A stretch of 64,000 nucleotides of DNA from Thalassospira sp. MCCC 1A01428 (GTDB taxonomy: Bacteria > Pseudomonadota > Alphaproteobacteria > Rhodospirillales > Thalassospiraceae). Shown piece after piece: positions 1-8,881 of this stretch. Within the stretch, counting starts at the first letter, position 1. Each line of letters begins with the position of its first letter. The DNA is taken from positions 1-64,000 of the forward strand of contig NZ_JFJZ01000010.1 in the NCBI RefSeq assembly GCF_002115825.1, read 5' to 3'. The position numbers and the translations under genes were made by a program. Under the pieces are notes generated by a model. The model ran no database searches. It was not told the DNA's origin and saw only the letters and a program-made list of their open reading frames with translations.

Positions 1-164
1 ACCATCAGGGTAAGGCCAAGGATCAACAACCGCCAGAAAGCGGTCGTCATATCGTCCGCCCGGATCAAACGGATCAATAGGGCATCAGGGCTTAAAATGG
101 TGATACCCAGCAACGCCAGCCACCCGCCATGCACCCTGTCGACCCAGTTGTTCGAAACCGTCAT
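1..164 (-). CDS. DMT/EamA family transporter, N-terminal fragment (cut by window edge)
   Basis: Only the first 54 or so codons are inside the window. The translation has a short polar N-terminus, a hydrophobic first helix (WLALLGITIL) and then SPDALLIRLI followed by a Trp-Arg pair, which is the usual start of ten-helix EamA/DMT permeases that move small metabolites or drugs across the inner membrane. The start at 164 has GGGGA about ten bases upstream; an in-frame ATG at 179 is the alternative. It is divergent from the RidA-like gene. The substrate cannot be told from this fragment. Confidence 0.6.
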   Translation of the reverse strand, partial: MTVSNNWVDRVHGGWLALLGITILSPDALLIRLIRADDMTTAFWRLLILGLTLM

Positions 165-378
165 TATCCGTTTCCCCATTTCATATGGCCTAATTTTTAT
201 GCCGTATCGGGCTTTCTGCACGGGAAAATAACAAATTACAAATGAGCAATTTAGAACAATAGCGAATTTGGCCTAAAACCGGGCATAATTGCACACAAAG
301 AAAAGGTTTTGTTCGCGCCTTAACCCCGATAGATTACGCCAACAAATCCAGACTGCCCCATAAACAAAGGAAACTGTC

Positions 379-846
379 ATGTCAGGAAAAATCGACGCCC
401 GCCTTAGCGAACTTGGCATTACCTTGCCGCAGGCGAATGCACCGGTGGCAAATTATTTGCCCTATGTTCGTTCAGGTAACCTTGTGAACATTTCCGGCCA
501 GATCACCATGGAAAATGGCGAGCTGAAATTCATCGGCAAACTGGGCAAGGAATACGACGTTGAAGAGGGCCAGAAAGCCGCCCGTTTATGCGCGCTAAAT
601 CTGATTGCGCAGGTACGTGCAGCAGTCGGCGACCTTGATAAAGTAACCCGCGTTGTCAAATTGAACGCCTTTGTCAATTCCGCGCCCGAATTCACCGACC
701 AGCCAAAAGTCGTTAACGGCGCATCGGACACCATGGTCGAAATTTTCGGTGATGTCGGCAAACATGCCCGCTCCGCCGTCGGGGTGGCATCGCTACCTTT
801 GGGTGTCGCCGTTGAAATTGATGGCGTTTTTGAAGTCGCCGACTAA
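379..846 (+). CDS. RidA/YjgF/UK114 family protein
   Basis: This 155-residue protein matches the Rid (enamine/imine deaminase) fold family. Classical RidA hydrolyses the reactive 2-aminoacrylate released by PLP enzymes. It has the ISGQ strand near residue 39 and the conserved block HARSAVGVASLP near 129-140, whose Arg131 aligns with the substrate-binding Arg of RidA. It is longer than RidA (about 130 residues) and resembles the subfamily with an N-terminal extension, whose substrates are less certain. The ATG is preceded by AAAGGA. It appears monocistronic and is followed by a strong terminator. Family call firm, reaction inferred. Confidence 0.85.
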   Translation: MSGKIDARLSELGITLPQANAPVANYLPYVRSGNLVNISGQITMENGELKFIGKLGKEYDVEEGQKAARLCALNLIAQVRAAVGDLDKVTRVVKLNAFVNSAPEFTDQPKVVNGASDTMVEIFGDVGKHARSAVGVASLPLGVAVEIDGVFEVAD

Positions 847-879
847 ACATTCCGGCGCCATCAACACCTTACCTATATC

Positions 880-909
880 AAAACCGGGCCAATGCGCCCG
901 GTTTTGTCT
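880..909 (+). terminator. Rho-independent terminator of the RidA-like gene
   Basis: A perfect 10-bp stem (AAAACCGGGC at 880-889 with GCCCGGTTTT at 896-905) with a 6-base loop and a T-rich tail lies 34 bases after the stop codon. Confidence 0.85.
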
Positions 910-1035
910 TGTTCTACCATCTCAGCTTTCCGGCATCGGGCAATTTTGAATAAAAAGTCATAGGCCAAAATCATCAAACCAGATGCCCTTTATGCATCCT
1001 GATGTGAAAATCCTATTGTCAATCGCTTCTCACAA

Positions 1036-1917
1036 TCAGGGCTGCGGCCCATCCTTGCCAAACAAATGATTACGCATATGGTCAGCCAGCGCGCGTACCG
1101 CAGGTTTTGCCCCATCTGGCATCCAATACATATTAATGGCGAAGGCGGGCAGTGATGGCAATTCGGGATCATCGTTCATAATTTCCAGATCATCGGGCAC
1201 TGTTGCTGCCAACCAGACGGTTACCGCCATGTCGGTTCGCACGGTAACAGCAGTTGCTTCGATATTTCCGCTTTCAAATACCGTTCTCCAGGCCACTTTG
1301 CGGCTTTCCAGCGCATTAAAAACTGCCGGACGAAACGCACAGGACTGGCTGACCATGGATACAGGCAAAGGGCGTTTGGCACGTGCGGTGCCGCCCTTGG
1401 CACCCACCCAAACCAGGCGTTCAATACGCAAACATTCCCCACTGCCCTGCCCAACGGGTTCCTCGATCAGGGCAACATCAATGTCGCCTGCCGCAAGTCC
1501 GGCTTTCAAATCTGGCGATGCGGCACAAACCAGCGACAATTCAACCTGCGAAAACGCGGCATTATAACTTTTTAAAACAGGCGAAATTCCCTTGCCCACC
1601 AAATCAAAAGGCACACCCAGGCGCACTTGTCCGCGCTGCACATCCCCGGTCATTTCAGTCCAGATTTCATCGTTCAGGGCTAAAATTTGCCGGGCGCGAC
1701 CAAAAAGACGTTCTCCCGCGCCAGTCAATCGCAAACCACGCCGGTCACGTTCAAACAGGGACGCCCCCAGAACATCCTCCAGCCGTCTCACCTGCTGGCT
1801 TACTGCACCCTGGGTTAGATGCAATGTGGATGCTGCCGCTGTCATGCTGGCCTTCTCGGCCACCGTAATAAATGTGCGAATTAATGCCGTATCAAGATTT
1901 CCTGCCATAAGTAGCAT
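1036..1917 (-). CDS. LysR family transcriptional regulator, divergent from a LysE exporter
   Basis: The protein has an N-terminal winged helix-turn-helix (about residues 10-65, with SMTAAASTLHLTQGAVSQQV) followed by a periplasmic-binding-like effector domain, the standard LysR layout at about 293 residues. An upstream in-frame TTG at 1935 is possible, but it lies inside a perfect 21-bp palindrome that looks like the operator, so the ATG at 1917 (or 1908) is preferred. No clear Shine-Dalgarno is seen for either. It is divergent from a LysE-type exporter at 2025, the classical ArgP/ArgO or LysG/LysE arrangement, so it probably controls that exporter in response to an amino acid. Ligand unknown. 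Confidence 0.88.
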   Translation of the reverse strand: MLLMAGNLDTALIRTFITVAEKASMTAAASTLHLTQGAVSQQVRRLEDVLGASLFERDRRGLRLTGAGERLFGRARQILALNDEIWTEMTGDVQRGQVRLGVPFDLVGKGISPVLKSYNAAFSQVELSLVCAASPDLKAGLAAGDIDVALIEEPVGQGSGECLRIERLVWVGAKGGTARAKRPLPVSMVSQSCAFRPAVFNALESRKVAWRTVFESGNIEATAVTVRTDMAVTVWLAATVPDDLEIMNDDPELPSLPAFAINMYWMPDGAKPAVRALADHMRNHLFGKDGPQP

Positions 1918-1923
1918 TATGCA

Positions 1924-1944
1924 TTGTAATGCCAACCATTACAA
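1924..1944. promoter_or_regulatory. Perfect inverted repeat, probable LysR operator
   Basis: TTGTAATG-ccaac-CATTACAA has 8-bp perfect arms and contains the T-N11-A core favoured by LysR proteins. It lies between the lysR and lysE starts, just upstream of the lysR ATG at 1917, where binding would repress lysR and activate the exporter. Inferred from position and sequence. Confidence 0.65.
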
Positions 1945-2024
1945 ACATTGCCTTTCATAATTCAAAGCGGCGGTATTTGATGGGCCGACATTACTTTGTC
2001 AGCTTATCAACGGAATAAAATACC

Positions 2025-2624
2025 ATGACACTGGACGCATTGGGGCCATTAGCCCTGTTCACATTAATTGCAACCATTTCGCCTGGCGGGGCGACCACAC
2101 TGGCAACGGCATCGGGCCTGCAATTTGGTGTGGCACGTTCCATTCCCATGATTTTCGGCATTGCTGTAGGGATGGCAACCCTGGCCGCCGCCGCAGCAGC
2201 AGGGTTGGCAAGCCTGGTTCTGGCAAGCCCGATATTACATATGTTGCTGAAAATTGCCGGAACAGCTTATTTGTTATGGCTGGCATTTGTTATCGCAGGT
2301 AGCGGTCGCCCCCAACAAAAGGCAGACCTTGGCAAACCTGTAAGTTTCCTGGGCGGGATGGGTCTTTTGTGGCTAAACCCGAAAGGCTGGGCCATGACAA
2401 TGGGGGCTGCTGCGTCCTTTTCCAGCCTGATCACAAACCCGGTCAGTCTGGCGTCCCTATTGGGGCTTGGCTTTGGTGTTTCAGCGATATTTTCCTTATC
2501 GCTATGGTGTAGTACCGGTGCAGTTCTGGCGCGATTATTAAAATCGGATATCCAATGGAGAATCCTGAATATCGCGCTGGGAATATTGCTGGCAGCGTCG
2601 GTCGTTCCAATATGGGTTCTATAA
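2025..2624 (+). CDS. LysE/RhtB family amino acid exporter
   Basis: This is a 199-residue inner-membrane protein with about six hydrophobic helices. It shows family hallmarks: an N-terminal ISPGGATTLATASGLQFG segment (residues 19-36) that matches the conserved PGP/GxxxG region, and a WLNPKGW motif near 118. LysE/RhtB exporters release excess basic amino acids, homoserine, threonine or related compounds by proton antiport. It is divergent from a LysR regulator with a palindromic operator between them. It ends 16 bases from the convergent SMR gene. The substrate is not readable from sequence. Confidence 0.85.
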   Translation: MTLDALGPLALFTLIATISPGGATTLATASGLQFGVARSIPMIFGIAVGMATLAAAAAAGLASLVLASPILHMLLKIAGTAYLLWLAFVIAGSGRPQQKADLGKPVSFLGGMGLLWLNPKGWAMTMGAAASFSSLITNPVSLASLLGLGFGVSAIFSLSLWCSTGAVLARLLKSDIQWRILNIALGILLAASVVPIWVL

Positions 2625-2640
2625 ACCGCAGGTCATGACA

Positions 2641-2964
2641 TTAATGTTTTCCAACAGCATTTAACCCCACAACACCGCCGATAATCATTAACAGAAACAC
2701 GCCCTTGATGGCGGTAACCGGTTCTTTGAAAAACACCATGCCGATCACCGCGATGGCGGCCATCCCCAAACCTGACCAGATGGCATAAGCCGTGCTGACC
2801 GGTATGGTACGAAGTGTTATGGAAAGCACCCAGAAGCTGATCGCGTATAAGCCAAGCGTCAATGTGGTAAAACGCCAGTCGCGAAACCCGTCGGAAAATT
2901 TAAGGCTGACCGTGCCCGCAACTTCAAGGCTGATCGCGCAAATCAAATACAGCCACGCACCCAT
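2641..2964 (-). CDS. Small multidrug resistance (SMR) family transporter, EmrE/SugE-like
   Basis: This 107-residue, four-helix inner-membrane protein begins MGAWLYLICAISLEVAGT. The Glu14-equivalent in LEVAGT is the essential proton/substrate carboxylate of the family. The STAYAIWSGLG signature in helix 3 is also present. SMR dimers exchange protons for quaternary cations, guanidinium or polyamines. The reading frame is open further upstream, but the start at 2964 gives the standard length and is preceded by GGGAA. Whether it is a multidrug (Qac) or guanidinium (Gdx) member cannot be settled here. Confidence 0.88.
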   Translation of the reverse strand: MGAWLYLICAISLEVAGTVSLKFSDGFRDWRFTTLTLGLYAISFWVLSITLRTIPVSTAYAIWSGLGMAAIAVIGMVFFKEPVTAIKGVFLLMIIGGVVGLNAVGKH

Positions 2965-3150
2965 TTTTTTGTTCCCGTCACCAATGCCAAAATCGCCGCG
3001 AGCATGCAGAAAATCAACACGTGGCGCAACCACCGGGTTTGCATGACTGGTTTTCGGCCACCTCGCCACGATCCAGCACTTTGCCCAACCGCCAAAGCGT
3101 TCTATATATCAGGAGAATAAAAGATTTCCGGCAACACGGGTGGACAGATA

Positions 3151-4359
3151 ATGCAAGAAACCGAAATCCTGATCGCTGGTGGCGGCATCGCCGGGTTAAG
3201 TGCAGCAGCACGCCTTGCAGCCGATGGCCACCAGATTGTCATTGTTGACCCAGCCCCGAAAGATACCCCCGACACAGCCACAACCGACCTGCGCACCACG
3301 GCATTTTTAAAACCGGGTATCGACACCCTGACCTATGCCGGTGTTTGGGATGACATGCAGCAAAGCGGTGCGCAATTACGCGTCATGCGCATCGTTGATG
3401 CGGGTGGGGCCGAACGTACCCCCCGCGAAACCGCCGATTTTGATGGTGCAGAAACCAGCGATGGCTATTTTGGCTGGAACATCACCAACATTGCCGCCAA
3501 AGCCGCCCTTTTACGTAAAATCGCCACCCTTGATAATGTGCGTTTAATGAATGGCTGCAAGGTAACCGGCTATCGCGCGCCCACACCGGCTGGCCCCGGC
3601 CCGGCGATTATAACCCTGTCGAATGGGCAAAAATTTGCTGCGTCGCTTGTTCTGGCAGCTGACGGGCGCAATTCAACCCTGCGCGATCTGGCTGGCATCC
3701 GTTTTAACCGGTGGTCTTATGAACAGGATGCGCTGGTATTTGCCGTTTCCCACGATACCCCACACGATAATATTTCGACCGAAATTCATCGTTCGGGCGG
3801 CCCGCTTACATTGGTGCCGATGCCCGACCATAACGGCAAAGCCTGTTCATCGGTTGTCTGGATGGTGCCACATGCCCGCGCGCAAACACTGGCCGCGATG
3901 GATGATGCGGCGCTGGCCCGCGAGCTAACGACCGAAACAATCAACCTGTTTGGCCCGGTTGATATCGTAACACCGCGTGCTGTTTGGCCAATGGTGGCGC
4001 AAATTGCCCATCGGTTAACTGCGCCACGCCTGGCGTTAATTGCCGAAACCGCCCATGTGGTACCGCCCATTGGCGCACAGGGCCTTAATATGAGCCTGCA
4101 TGACATCGAAACGCTGGCAAAGCAGATCGACCTTGCAAAGCTGGAAAACCGCGATATCGGTAGCGATGCCTTGCTGCACCGCTGGGAACGTCGACAGTTG
4201 CCAAAAACCGTTGGCCGGGTTGGTGGCATTGACCTGCTAAACCGTGCCGCAATGGCAGAACCAAAATTCCTGCGAGACTTGCGCTATAGCGGGCTTTGCG
4301 CGATCAACCATATCGGCCCGTTACGCCGCCTGGCAATCAAGGCCGGGATTGGCAAATAA
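3151..4359 (+). CDS. UbiH/UbiF/Coq6-family FAD-dependent hydroxylase
   Basis: This 402-residue flavoprotein monooxygenase has the N-terminal dinucleotide motif GGGIAG (10-15), the DG motif AADGRNS near 170-175 and a C-terminal FAD-ribityl motif read as AETAHVVPPIGAQGLN near 298. Members hydroxylate the aromatic ring of ubiquinone precursors at the membrane. In the last motif the usual Gly-Asp is Ala-Glu and the next part is GAQG rather than AGQG, a variant I associate with alphaproteobacterial Coq6/UbiL-like proteins. It stands alone, 186 bases from the divergent SMR gene. Role in ubiquinone synthesis is likely; ring position is not determinable. Confidence 0.82.
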   Translation: MQETEILIAGGGIAGLSAAARLAADGHQIVIVDPAPKDTPDTATTDLRTTAFLKPGIDTLTYAGVWDDMQQSGAQLRVMRIVDAGGAERTPRETADFDGAETSDGYFGWNITNIAAKAALLRKIATLDNVRLMNGCKVTGYRAPTPAGPGPAIITLSNGQKFAASLVLAADGRNSTLRDLAGIRFNRWSYEQDALVFAVSHDTPHDNISTEIHRSGGPLTLVPMPDHNGKACSSVVWMVPHARAQTLAAMDDAALARELTTETINLFGPVDIVTPRAVWPMVAQIAHRLTAPRLALIAETAHVVPPIGAQGLNMSLHDIETLAKQIDLAKLENRDIGSDALLHRWERRQLPKTVGRVGGIDLLNRAAMAEPKFLRDLRYSGLCAINHIGPLRRLAIKAGIGK

Positions 4360-4538
4360 CACCCGATAATACCGCAACCCGCATAAAAGCCGACCAGATG
4401 CACATCTGTTTGCCCCGGCCCGGTTCTGTTTGTGGTTCACAAATTGTCCCTGCCCACATTCTTGTCAAATTATGGGTGTAGGTCGCAAATGTCTGACCCA
4501 AAAAACGCGAAAAAACGCCCACGACAGGAGACACCGAC

Positions 4539-5006
4539 ATGTTCAGAATCCCCGGTAAAACAGGTATCCTCGCCCTGGCATTAACATTGTTTATTGGTGT
4601 CGCAACCAGTTTCCCGGCCGCTGCGGCCAATGGCGACAATACCCTGCGCCAGGATATTGCCAAAGCCACAGCAGGCCATAAATTGACCGCCGATGAACTT
4701 GAACGCATGACAAACGTTGTCACCGAAATCAAAAACAATAAAGACGACTATGATTTGAAATCGCCGAAACCCAAATCACTTGATGAAATGGTTGCAAACC
4801 TGAATAACCAGCCAAAAATCAAGGCCCTATTAGCCAAAAACGGCTTTAACGCGCGTGAGTATCTGATTGCCAGCATGACATTGGCCCACAGTGCTGTTGC
4901 CGTCCGGGTTGGCCCCGATAAAATCCCCAACACCAATCCTGATAACCTTGAATTTATTCGCAATCATCAGGCCGCAGTCGATACATTGATGCAAACCCGG
5001 CGTTAA
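4539..5006 (+). CDS. Exported hypothetical protein
   Basis: I do not recognise this 155-residue protein. A clear Sec signal peptide (about residues 1-29, ending FPAAAA before NGDN) predicts export to the periplasm. The mature part is mostly charged and probably helical, with a Lys/Asp-rich stretch (TEIKNNKDDYDLKSPKPKS) and a C-terminal half that contains AREYLIASMTLAHSAVAV, a plausible amphipathic helix. It has a good ribosome site (CAGGAGAC, about 8 bases before the ATG). It is isolated between a UbiH-like gene and a convergent acetyltransferase. No catalytic motif is visible. Confidence 0.75.
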   Translation: MFRIPGKTGILALALTLFIGVATSFPAAAANGDNTLRQDIAKATAGHKLTADELERMTNVVTEIKNNKDDYDLKSPKPKSLDEMVANLNNQPKIKALLAKNGFNAREYLIASMTLAHSAVAVRVGPDKIPNTNPDNLEFIRNHQAAVDTLMQTRR

Positions 5007-5172
5007 CCGCCCCCTAGCAGGCATGAACGCACGATACGCAACTGGCAACAAATGCCCCCATCCCGGCCCGTCAATCCAACAATATCTTTTCGGTCTCAAA
5101 GCCCCTGTTGCCATACTGCCCCGCCAAAATCCCATAAAACAGGTTGGCACCGGCAACGTGTAAAGCACAGGT

Positions 5173-5742
5173 TCAGGCCACAGATGACCGGTTAATCATT
5201 TCACGGGCCGGGTTACCTACCACCGTCATTCCTGCGCGAACATCACGTGTCACCACCGAACCGGCCCCGATAATGGCATTGTCGCCAATATGAACGCCGC
5301 CCATAATAATTGCACCGCCACCAACCCAGACATTTTCCCCGATAAAAACCGGCCGGGCAATTTCAAGGCCGTCCTTGCGTAAAACCGGGTCTTTATGATG
5401 TTGCGGACAATAAATTTGCACGTTAGGCCCCAGCATAGTGCCCGCCCCGATATTTATTTCCGCACTATCAAGAAATGTGCAGCCCGAATTGATAAAAACC
5501 TGGGCACCAAGATGAATGTTGCAACCATAGGCACAATGAAATGGCGCTTCAATACGGGCGTCCGGGGCCGCATAAGCCAGCAATGCCAATAAGGCCGCTG
5601 TGATATTGCCGCGATCATCGGGCGGCGTATTATTGTGGGCAAAGACAGCATGACGTGCCGCCATCCTCATGTCTGCCAATTCGTCATCCAGGCACCGATA
5701 CCACTGCCCGGACACCATTTTCTCACGCTCGCTTGCCGTCAA
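5173..5742 (-). CDS. Maltose O-acetyltransferase-type sugar acetyltransferase (hexapeptide repeat)
   Basis: The 189-residue protein begins with the Mac domain (SEREKMVSGQWYRCLDDEL, about residues 3-55), followed by left-handed beta-helix hexapeptide repeats (IGAGTMLGPNV, IGENVWVGGGAIIMGG, IGDNAIIGAGSVV) and the C-terminal VVGNPARE. The CPQHHKD loop near 110-116 carries the catalytic His of the LacA/Maa/NodL family. These trimeric cytoplasmic enzymes transfer acetyl from acetyl-CoA to a sugar hydroxyl. The natural acceptor in this organism is unknown. It is monocistronic. Confidence 0.88.
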   Translation of the reverse strand: MTASEREKMVSGQWYRCLDDELADMRMAARHAVFAHNNTPPDDRGNITAALLALLAYAAPDARIEAPFHCAYGCNIHLGAQVFINSGCTFLDSAEINIGAGTMLGPNVQIYCPQHHKDPVLRKDGLEIARPVFIGENVWVGGGAIIMGGVHIGDNAIIGAGSVVTRDVRAGMTVVGNPAREMINRSSVA

Positions 5743-5907
5743 AACGCCATTCCCCCGATTGTATTTTGCGATGACTTTGCCCCAGGATGACGCTCACCGC
5801 AAGAAATTGGCAGGGAAAAGGCCAATAAAACAAACACGGTAATCAAATATGGGTTACCGACACGGATCGTTTAAACCCGTCACAGTTGCACCGATATAGC
5901 AGGCCAC

Positions 5908-6831
5908 TTAATTGATCGTCGTTGTGCGCATACGGGCAACACTTTGCCGTGGAGTCATGCCAAACAGGCGGGCAAATTCACGGCTAAACTGGCTACTGCT
6001 TTCATAGCCAACCTCATAGGCGGCCTCGGTCGCCGACAAGGCATTGGTCCCCATCAGGTGGCGGGCTTCACGCAGGCGCAATTCCTTTTGATATTGCAAC
6101 GGCGTCATGCCGGTAAGCGATTTAAAATGCTGATGAAAGGATGAAACGCTCATCCCGGCCATCTCGGCAAGCTGGTCAATCCGCAGGCTTTCGTTAAAGG
6201 CGCTGCGAATTTTATGGATCGCCCGGGCAATGCGTCTTGTATGCCCGTCTGGCAGGCTCATGCGGCGCAAAACATCGCCTTGCGGGCCACACAACAGCCA
6301 ATAATATATTTCTCGGCGAATTAACGGGTACACCACGCTGATCGCCTGGGGCCGCTCTAGCAGTTGAAAAATACGTCCGGCACAATCAAGCATCGCGTCA
6401 TCGACATTTTCAATATACAGCGCGGGCTGGTCTGTTTTGCTGCTTGTATTGCCTGCGCCAACATCCTTTTCAATTTCCGCCAATAAATCGCGGATTTCAG
6501 CAAGGTCAATATCGATCGACATTGCCAGAAACGGTTCGTCGCAGGTGGCCCTGGTAACCTTGCCGATCACGGGTAAATCAACACTGACAACAAGGGACTG
6601 CATTGCCTGAAAACCGGTGGTTTTTCCGCCCACTGTCACCTGCTTTGCACCTTGCATGACCAGACATAAAACAGGCCGGTACATCATGTGTATCAGCCCT
6701 GTTGGTGCGGTTTCGCGCATGACCATAACCCCGTCAATCGCGGTTTTATGCACGCCGTTCTCCGCGCCCAGCCCCGCCAGGCAAGATGAAAGTGCTGTTT
6801 TGATTTCGTCATATTTCGGACCAAACACCAT
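5908..6831 (-). CDS. AraC family transcriptional regulator, divergent from an SDR dehydrogenase
   Basis: This 307-residue protein has an AraC_N-type N-terminal domain (about 20-170; VLCLVMQGAKQVTVGG is typical) and two C-terminal helix-turn-helix units (about 200-297; IDQLAEMAGMSVSSFHQHFK and ATEAAYEVGYESSSQFSREF). It is divergent from the SDR oxidoreductase at 7024, an arrangement seen often for this AraC subfamily, so it is probably the activator of that gene. The effector is unknown. No clear operator was found in the 192-base gap. Confidence 0.87.
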   Translation of the reverse strand: MVFGPKYDEIKTALSSCLAGLGAENGVHKTAIDGVMVMRETAPTGLIHMMYRPVLCLVMQGAKQVTVGGKTTGFQAMQSLVVSVDLPVIGKVTRATCDEPFLAMSIDIDLAEIRDLLAEIEKDVGAGNTSSKTDQPALYIENVDDAMLDCAGRIFQLLERPQAISVVYPLIRREIYYWLLCGPQGDVLRRMSLPDGHTRRIARAIHKIRSAFNESLRIDQLAEMAGMSVSSFHQHFKSLTGMTPLQYQKELRLREARHLMGTNALSATEAAYEVGYESSSQFSREFARLFGMTPRQSVARMRTTTIN

Positions 6832-7023
6832 GACCGCGCTTCCCTATCAGGACAAAAAATTACAGAGGATTATTCCCGTAAAACTACCCTGACCCGCCGC
6901 ATTGACAAAGCCCCTTCACCACGTTTTGGAGAATCAGGCAAAAACTTCGCATGACCGGGCATGCAGTAAAAACGCGGCAGGCGTAGCTTGCAATCAACAC
7001 AAACCCGAACGGAGATTTTGCAC

Positions 7024-7794
7024 ATGACAGCGCAAACCGCATCCAAAATTGCCATTGTTACAGGCGGCAGCCGTGGCCTTGGTCGTAACACCGTTGTTAA
7101 TCTGGCCCGCAAGGGAATTGATGTTGTTCTGACCTATCATTCAAACCGTGCCGAAGCTGACGCAGCCGTAGCAGAAATTGCCGAACTGGGTGGCAATGCC
7201 GTTGCCCTTCAGCTTGACAGCGGCGTCACGGAAAGTTTCGATGATTTTGTTGCCAGCCTTAAAACCGCCCTGAGCGAAAATTGGGGCCGCGGCAGTTTTG
7301 ACTTCCTGGTCAACAATGCCGGTATTGGCATTAATGCGCCGATCACGGAAACCACCGAAGAACAATTTGATCGCCTGATGAATATTCACCTCAAAGGCGT
7401 GTTTTTCCTGACCCAGAAATTATTGCCCCTGATGGCCGATGGCGGACGCATCATTAACCTTTCAAGCGGCCTTGCCCGCTTTAGCGGCCCTGGTTATGCG
7501 GCCTATGGCATGATGAAAGGCGGGATCGAGGTTTTCACCCGTTATCTGGCAAAGGAATTGGGCACACGCGGCATTACGGCCAACACCGTGGCCCCTGGTG
7601 CCATCGAAACCGATTTTGGTGGTGGTGCTGTTCGTGACAATGCCAATTACAATAAAATGGTCTCAAGTGTTACCGCCCTTGGTCGTGCCGGTGTTGCCGA
7701 TGACATCGGACCCATGATTGCGTCGCTGCTTTCCGATGACAATCGCTGGGTCAATGCCCAACGGATCGAAGTTTCCGGCGGGATGAACATTTAA
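7024..7794 (+). CDS. Short-chain dehydrogenase/reductase (SDR)
   Basis: This 256-residue classical SDR has the NAD(P) motif TGGSRGLG (13-20), NNAG (97-100), Ser148 and the catalytic Y161-GMM-K165. Arg17 after the glycines favours NADPH. The chosen ATG follows GGAGA by eight bases; an in-frame ATG at 6988 would only add an unlikely leader. The protein oxidises or reduces an alcohol/carbonyl in the cytoplasm; the substrate cannot be named. Its divergent AraC regulator suggests an inducible stress or xenobiotic carbonyl response. A hairpin follows the gene. Confidence 0.88.
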   Translation: MTAQTASKIAIVTGGSRGLGRNTVVNLARKGIDVVLTYHSNRAEADAAVAEIAELGGNAVALQLDSGVTESFDDFVASLKTALSENWGRGSFDFLVNNAGIGINAPITETTEEQFDRLMNIHLKGVFFLTQKLLPLMADGGRIINLSSGLARFSGPGYAAYGMMKGGIEVFTRYLAKELGTRGITANTVAPGAIETDFGGGAVRDNANYNKMVSSVTALGRAGVADDIGPMIASLLSDDNRWVNAQRIEVSGGMNI

Positions 7795-7851
7795 CCCGGC
7801 ACACCTCACCCACTGGTCATATCCGAGGTCATCCGGTTTTAGCTGGCAACT

Positions 7852-7884
7852 ATTGCAGCAGGGTCTTTTCACCCCTGCTGCAAT
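7852..7884. terminator. Bidirectional hairpin between convergent SDR and phosphodiesterase genes
   Basis: A perfect 12-bp stem (ATTGCAGCAGGG, 7852-7863, with CCCTGCTGCAAT, 7873-7884) around a 9-base loop lies between two converging genes. The T-tracts are weak, so it is a probable rather than certain intrinsic terminator. Confidence 0.6.
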
Positions 7885-7907
7885 TTGCGTAAACAAACAG
7901 AGGCATC

Positions 7908-8774
7908 TCAGCCAATCAGCTTTCCGGTCTTATCAAAAAACGGATAAGGACCATCATAATGACCGATATAACTTGTATGCGTCAAAAGCCCCTGCCCATG
8001 CATGGCATCCGACCAAAAATGCAGCAAAATAGCCGGTGGCTCCAGATTAAACGCCGCCGGGCCATTTTTGCGAAAATCACCAACAACCTGATGTGCCACG
8101 GACGGTGCCACACATAGCGGAACGCCGTGCCACAAACAATGTATGGGCCGATGGATATGACCGCAAATAATCCCCACGACTGACCTATGACGTGCCAACA
8201 CTGCCGCCAGCCCCGCGGCCCCGATTTCATCCACCGGGGTGCCACCGCGGTTAGTATCGGGCAGCAACCTGAGCCCGTCCATATGGTTTATTCCACTGAT
8301 GATGGGCGGATGATGCATGAAAATCAGGGTTGGCTGATCAGGGTGGCGGGCCAGTTCACGATCCAGCCACGTCAAACGTTCCGCACATAAAACGCCATGC
8401 CCGAACCCTTCATGCAGGGTATCAAGCGCAATAAGGTGCAATGGAAAATCCCGTACTGCATATTGCAAAAAACCACCTGCCTGCGCCGGTATTGCACGCG
8501 GAAAGGCACGATGCAACGCAACCCGCCTGTCATGATTGCCCGGTATCATGTACCAGGGCGATGACAATGGTGCCAATATTTCAGCTACCAGGTCATATTC
8601 CCCGGCAATGCCGATATCACCAATATCCCCGGTAAATAAAATGACATCGGGTGCCGGGTCGAGGGCCTGCACATGGGCCACCGCATTTTCAAGGGCGGTC
8701 GCGGTATCCACCTGGCCATAGGCAAGCTGGCGGTCCGCACGAATATGCAAATCCGTTATTTGGGCAATTAACAT
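7908..8774 (-). CDS. Metallophosphoesterase, CpdA-like (3',5'-cyclic-nucleotide phosphodiesterase family)
   Basis: The 288-residue protein carries the full calcineurin-type metal-binding set: D8-x-H10 (ITDLHI), GDIGD near 57, GNHD near 86, MHHPP and the C-terminal GHIH. This set and the length fit class III cyclic-nucleotide phosphodiesterases (CpdA) and related glycerophosphodiesterases. The ATG at 8774 has GAAAGG upstream; a start at 8807 would add 11 residues with no support. It lies 107 bases downstream of the patatin gene on the same strand. The substrate (cAMP or a phosphodiester lipid headgroup) is uncertain. Confidence 0.82.
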   Translation of the reverse strand: MLIAQITDLHIRADRQLAYGQVDTATALENAVAHVQALDPAPDVILFTGDIGDIGIAGEYDLVAEILAPLSSPWYMIPGNHDRRVALHRAFPRAIPAQAGGFLQYAVRDFPLHLIALDTLHEGFGHGVLCAERLTWLDRELARHPDQPTLIFMHHPPIISGINHMDGLRLLPDTNRGGTPVDEIGAAGLAAVLARHRSVVGIICGHIHRPIHCLWHGVPLCVAPSVAHQVVGDFRKNGPAAFNLEPPAILLHFWSDAMHGQGLLTHTSYIGHYDGPYPFFDKTGKLIG

Positions 8775-8881
8775 GGCCGCGCCTTTCACAAGGAAACCCC
8801 GATGCAAGGATCACAGATTACGGCGCGTGCCTTCCAGAACAATATCGAAATAACGAAACTTTTATGACGACATCGCCAAAC

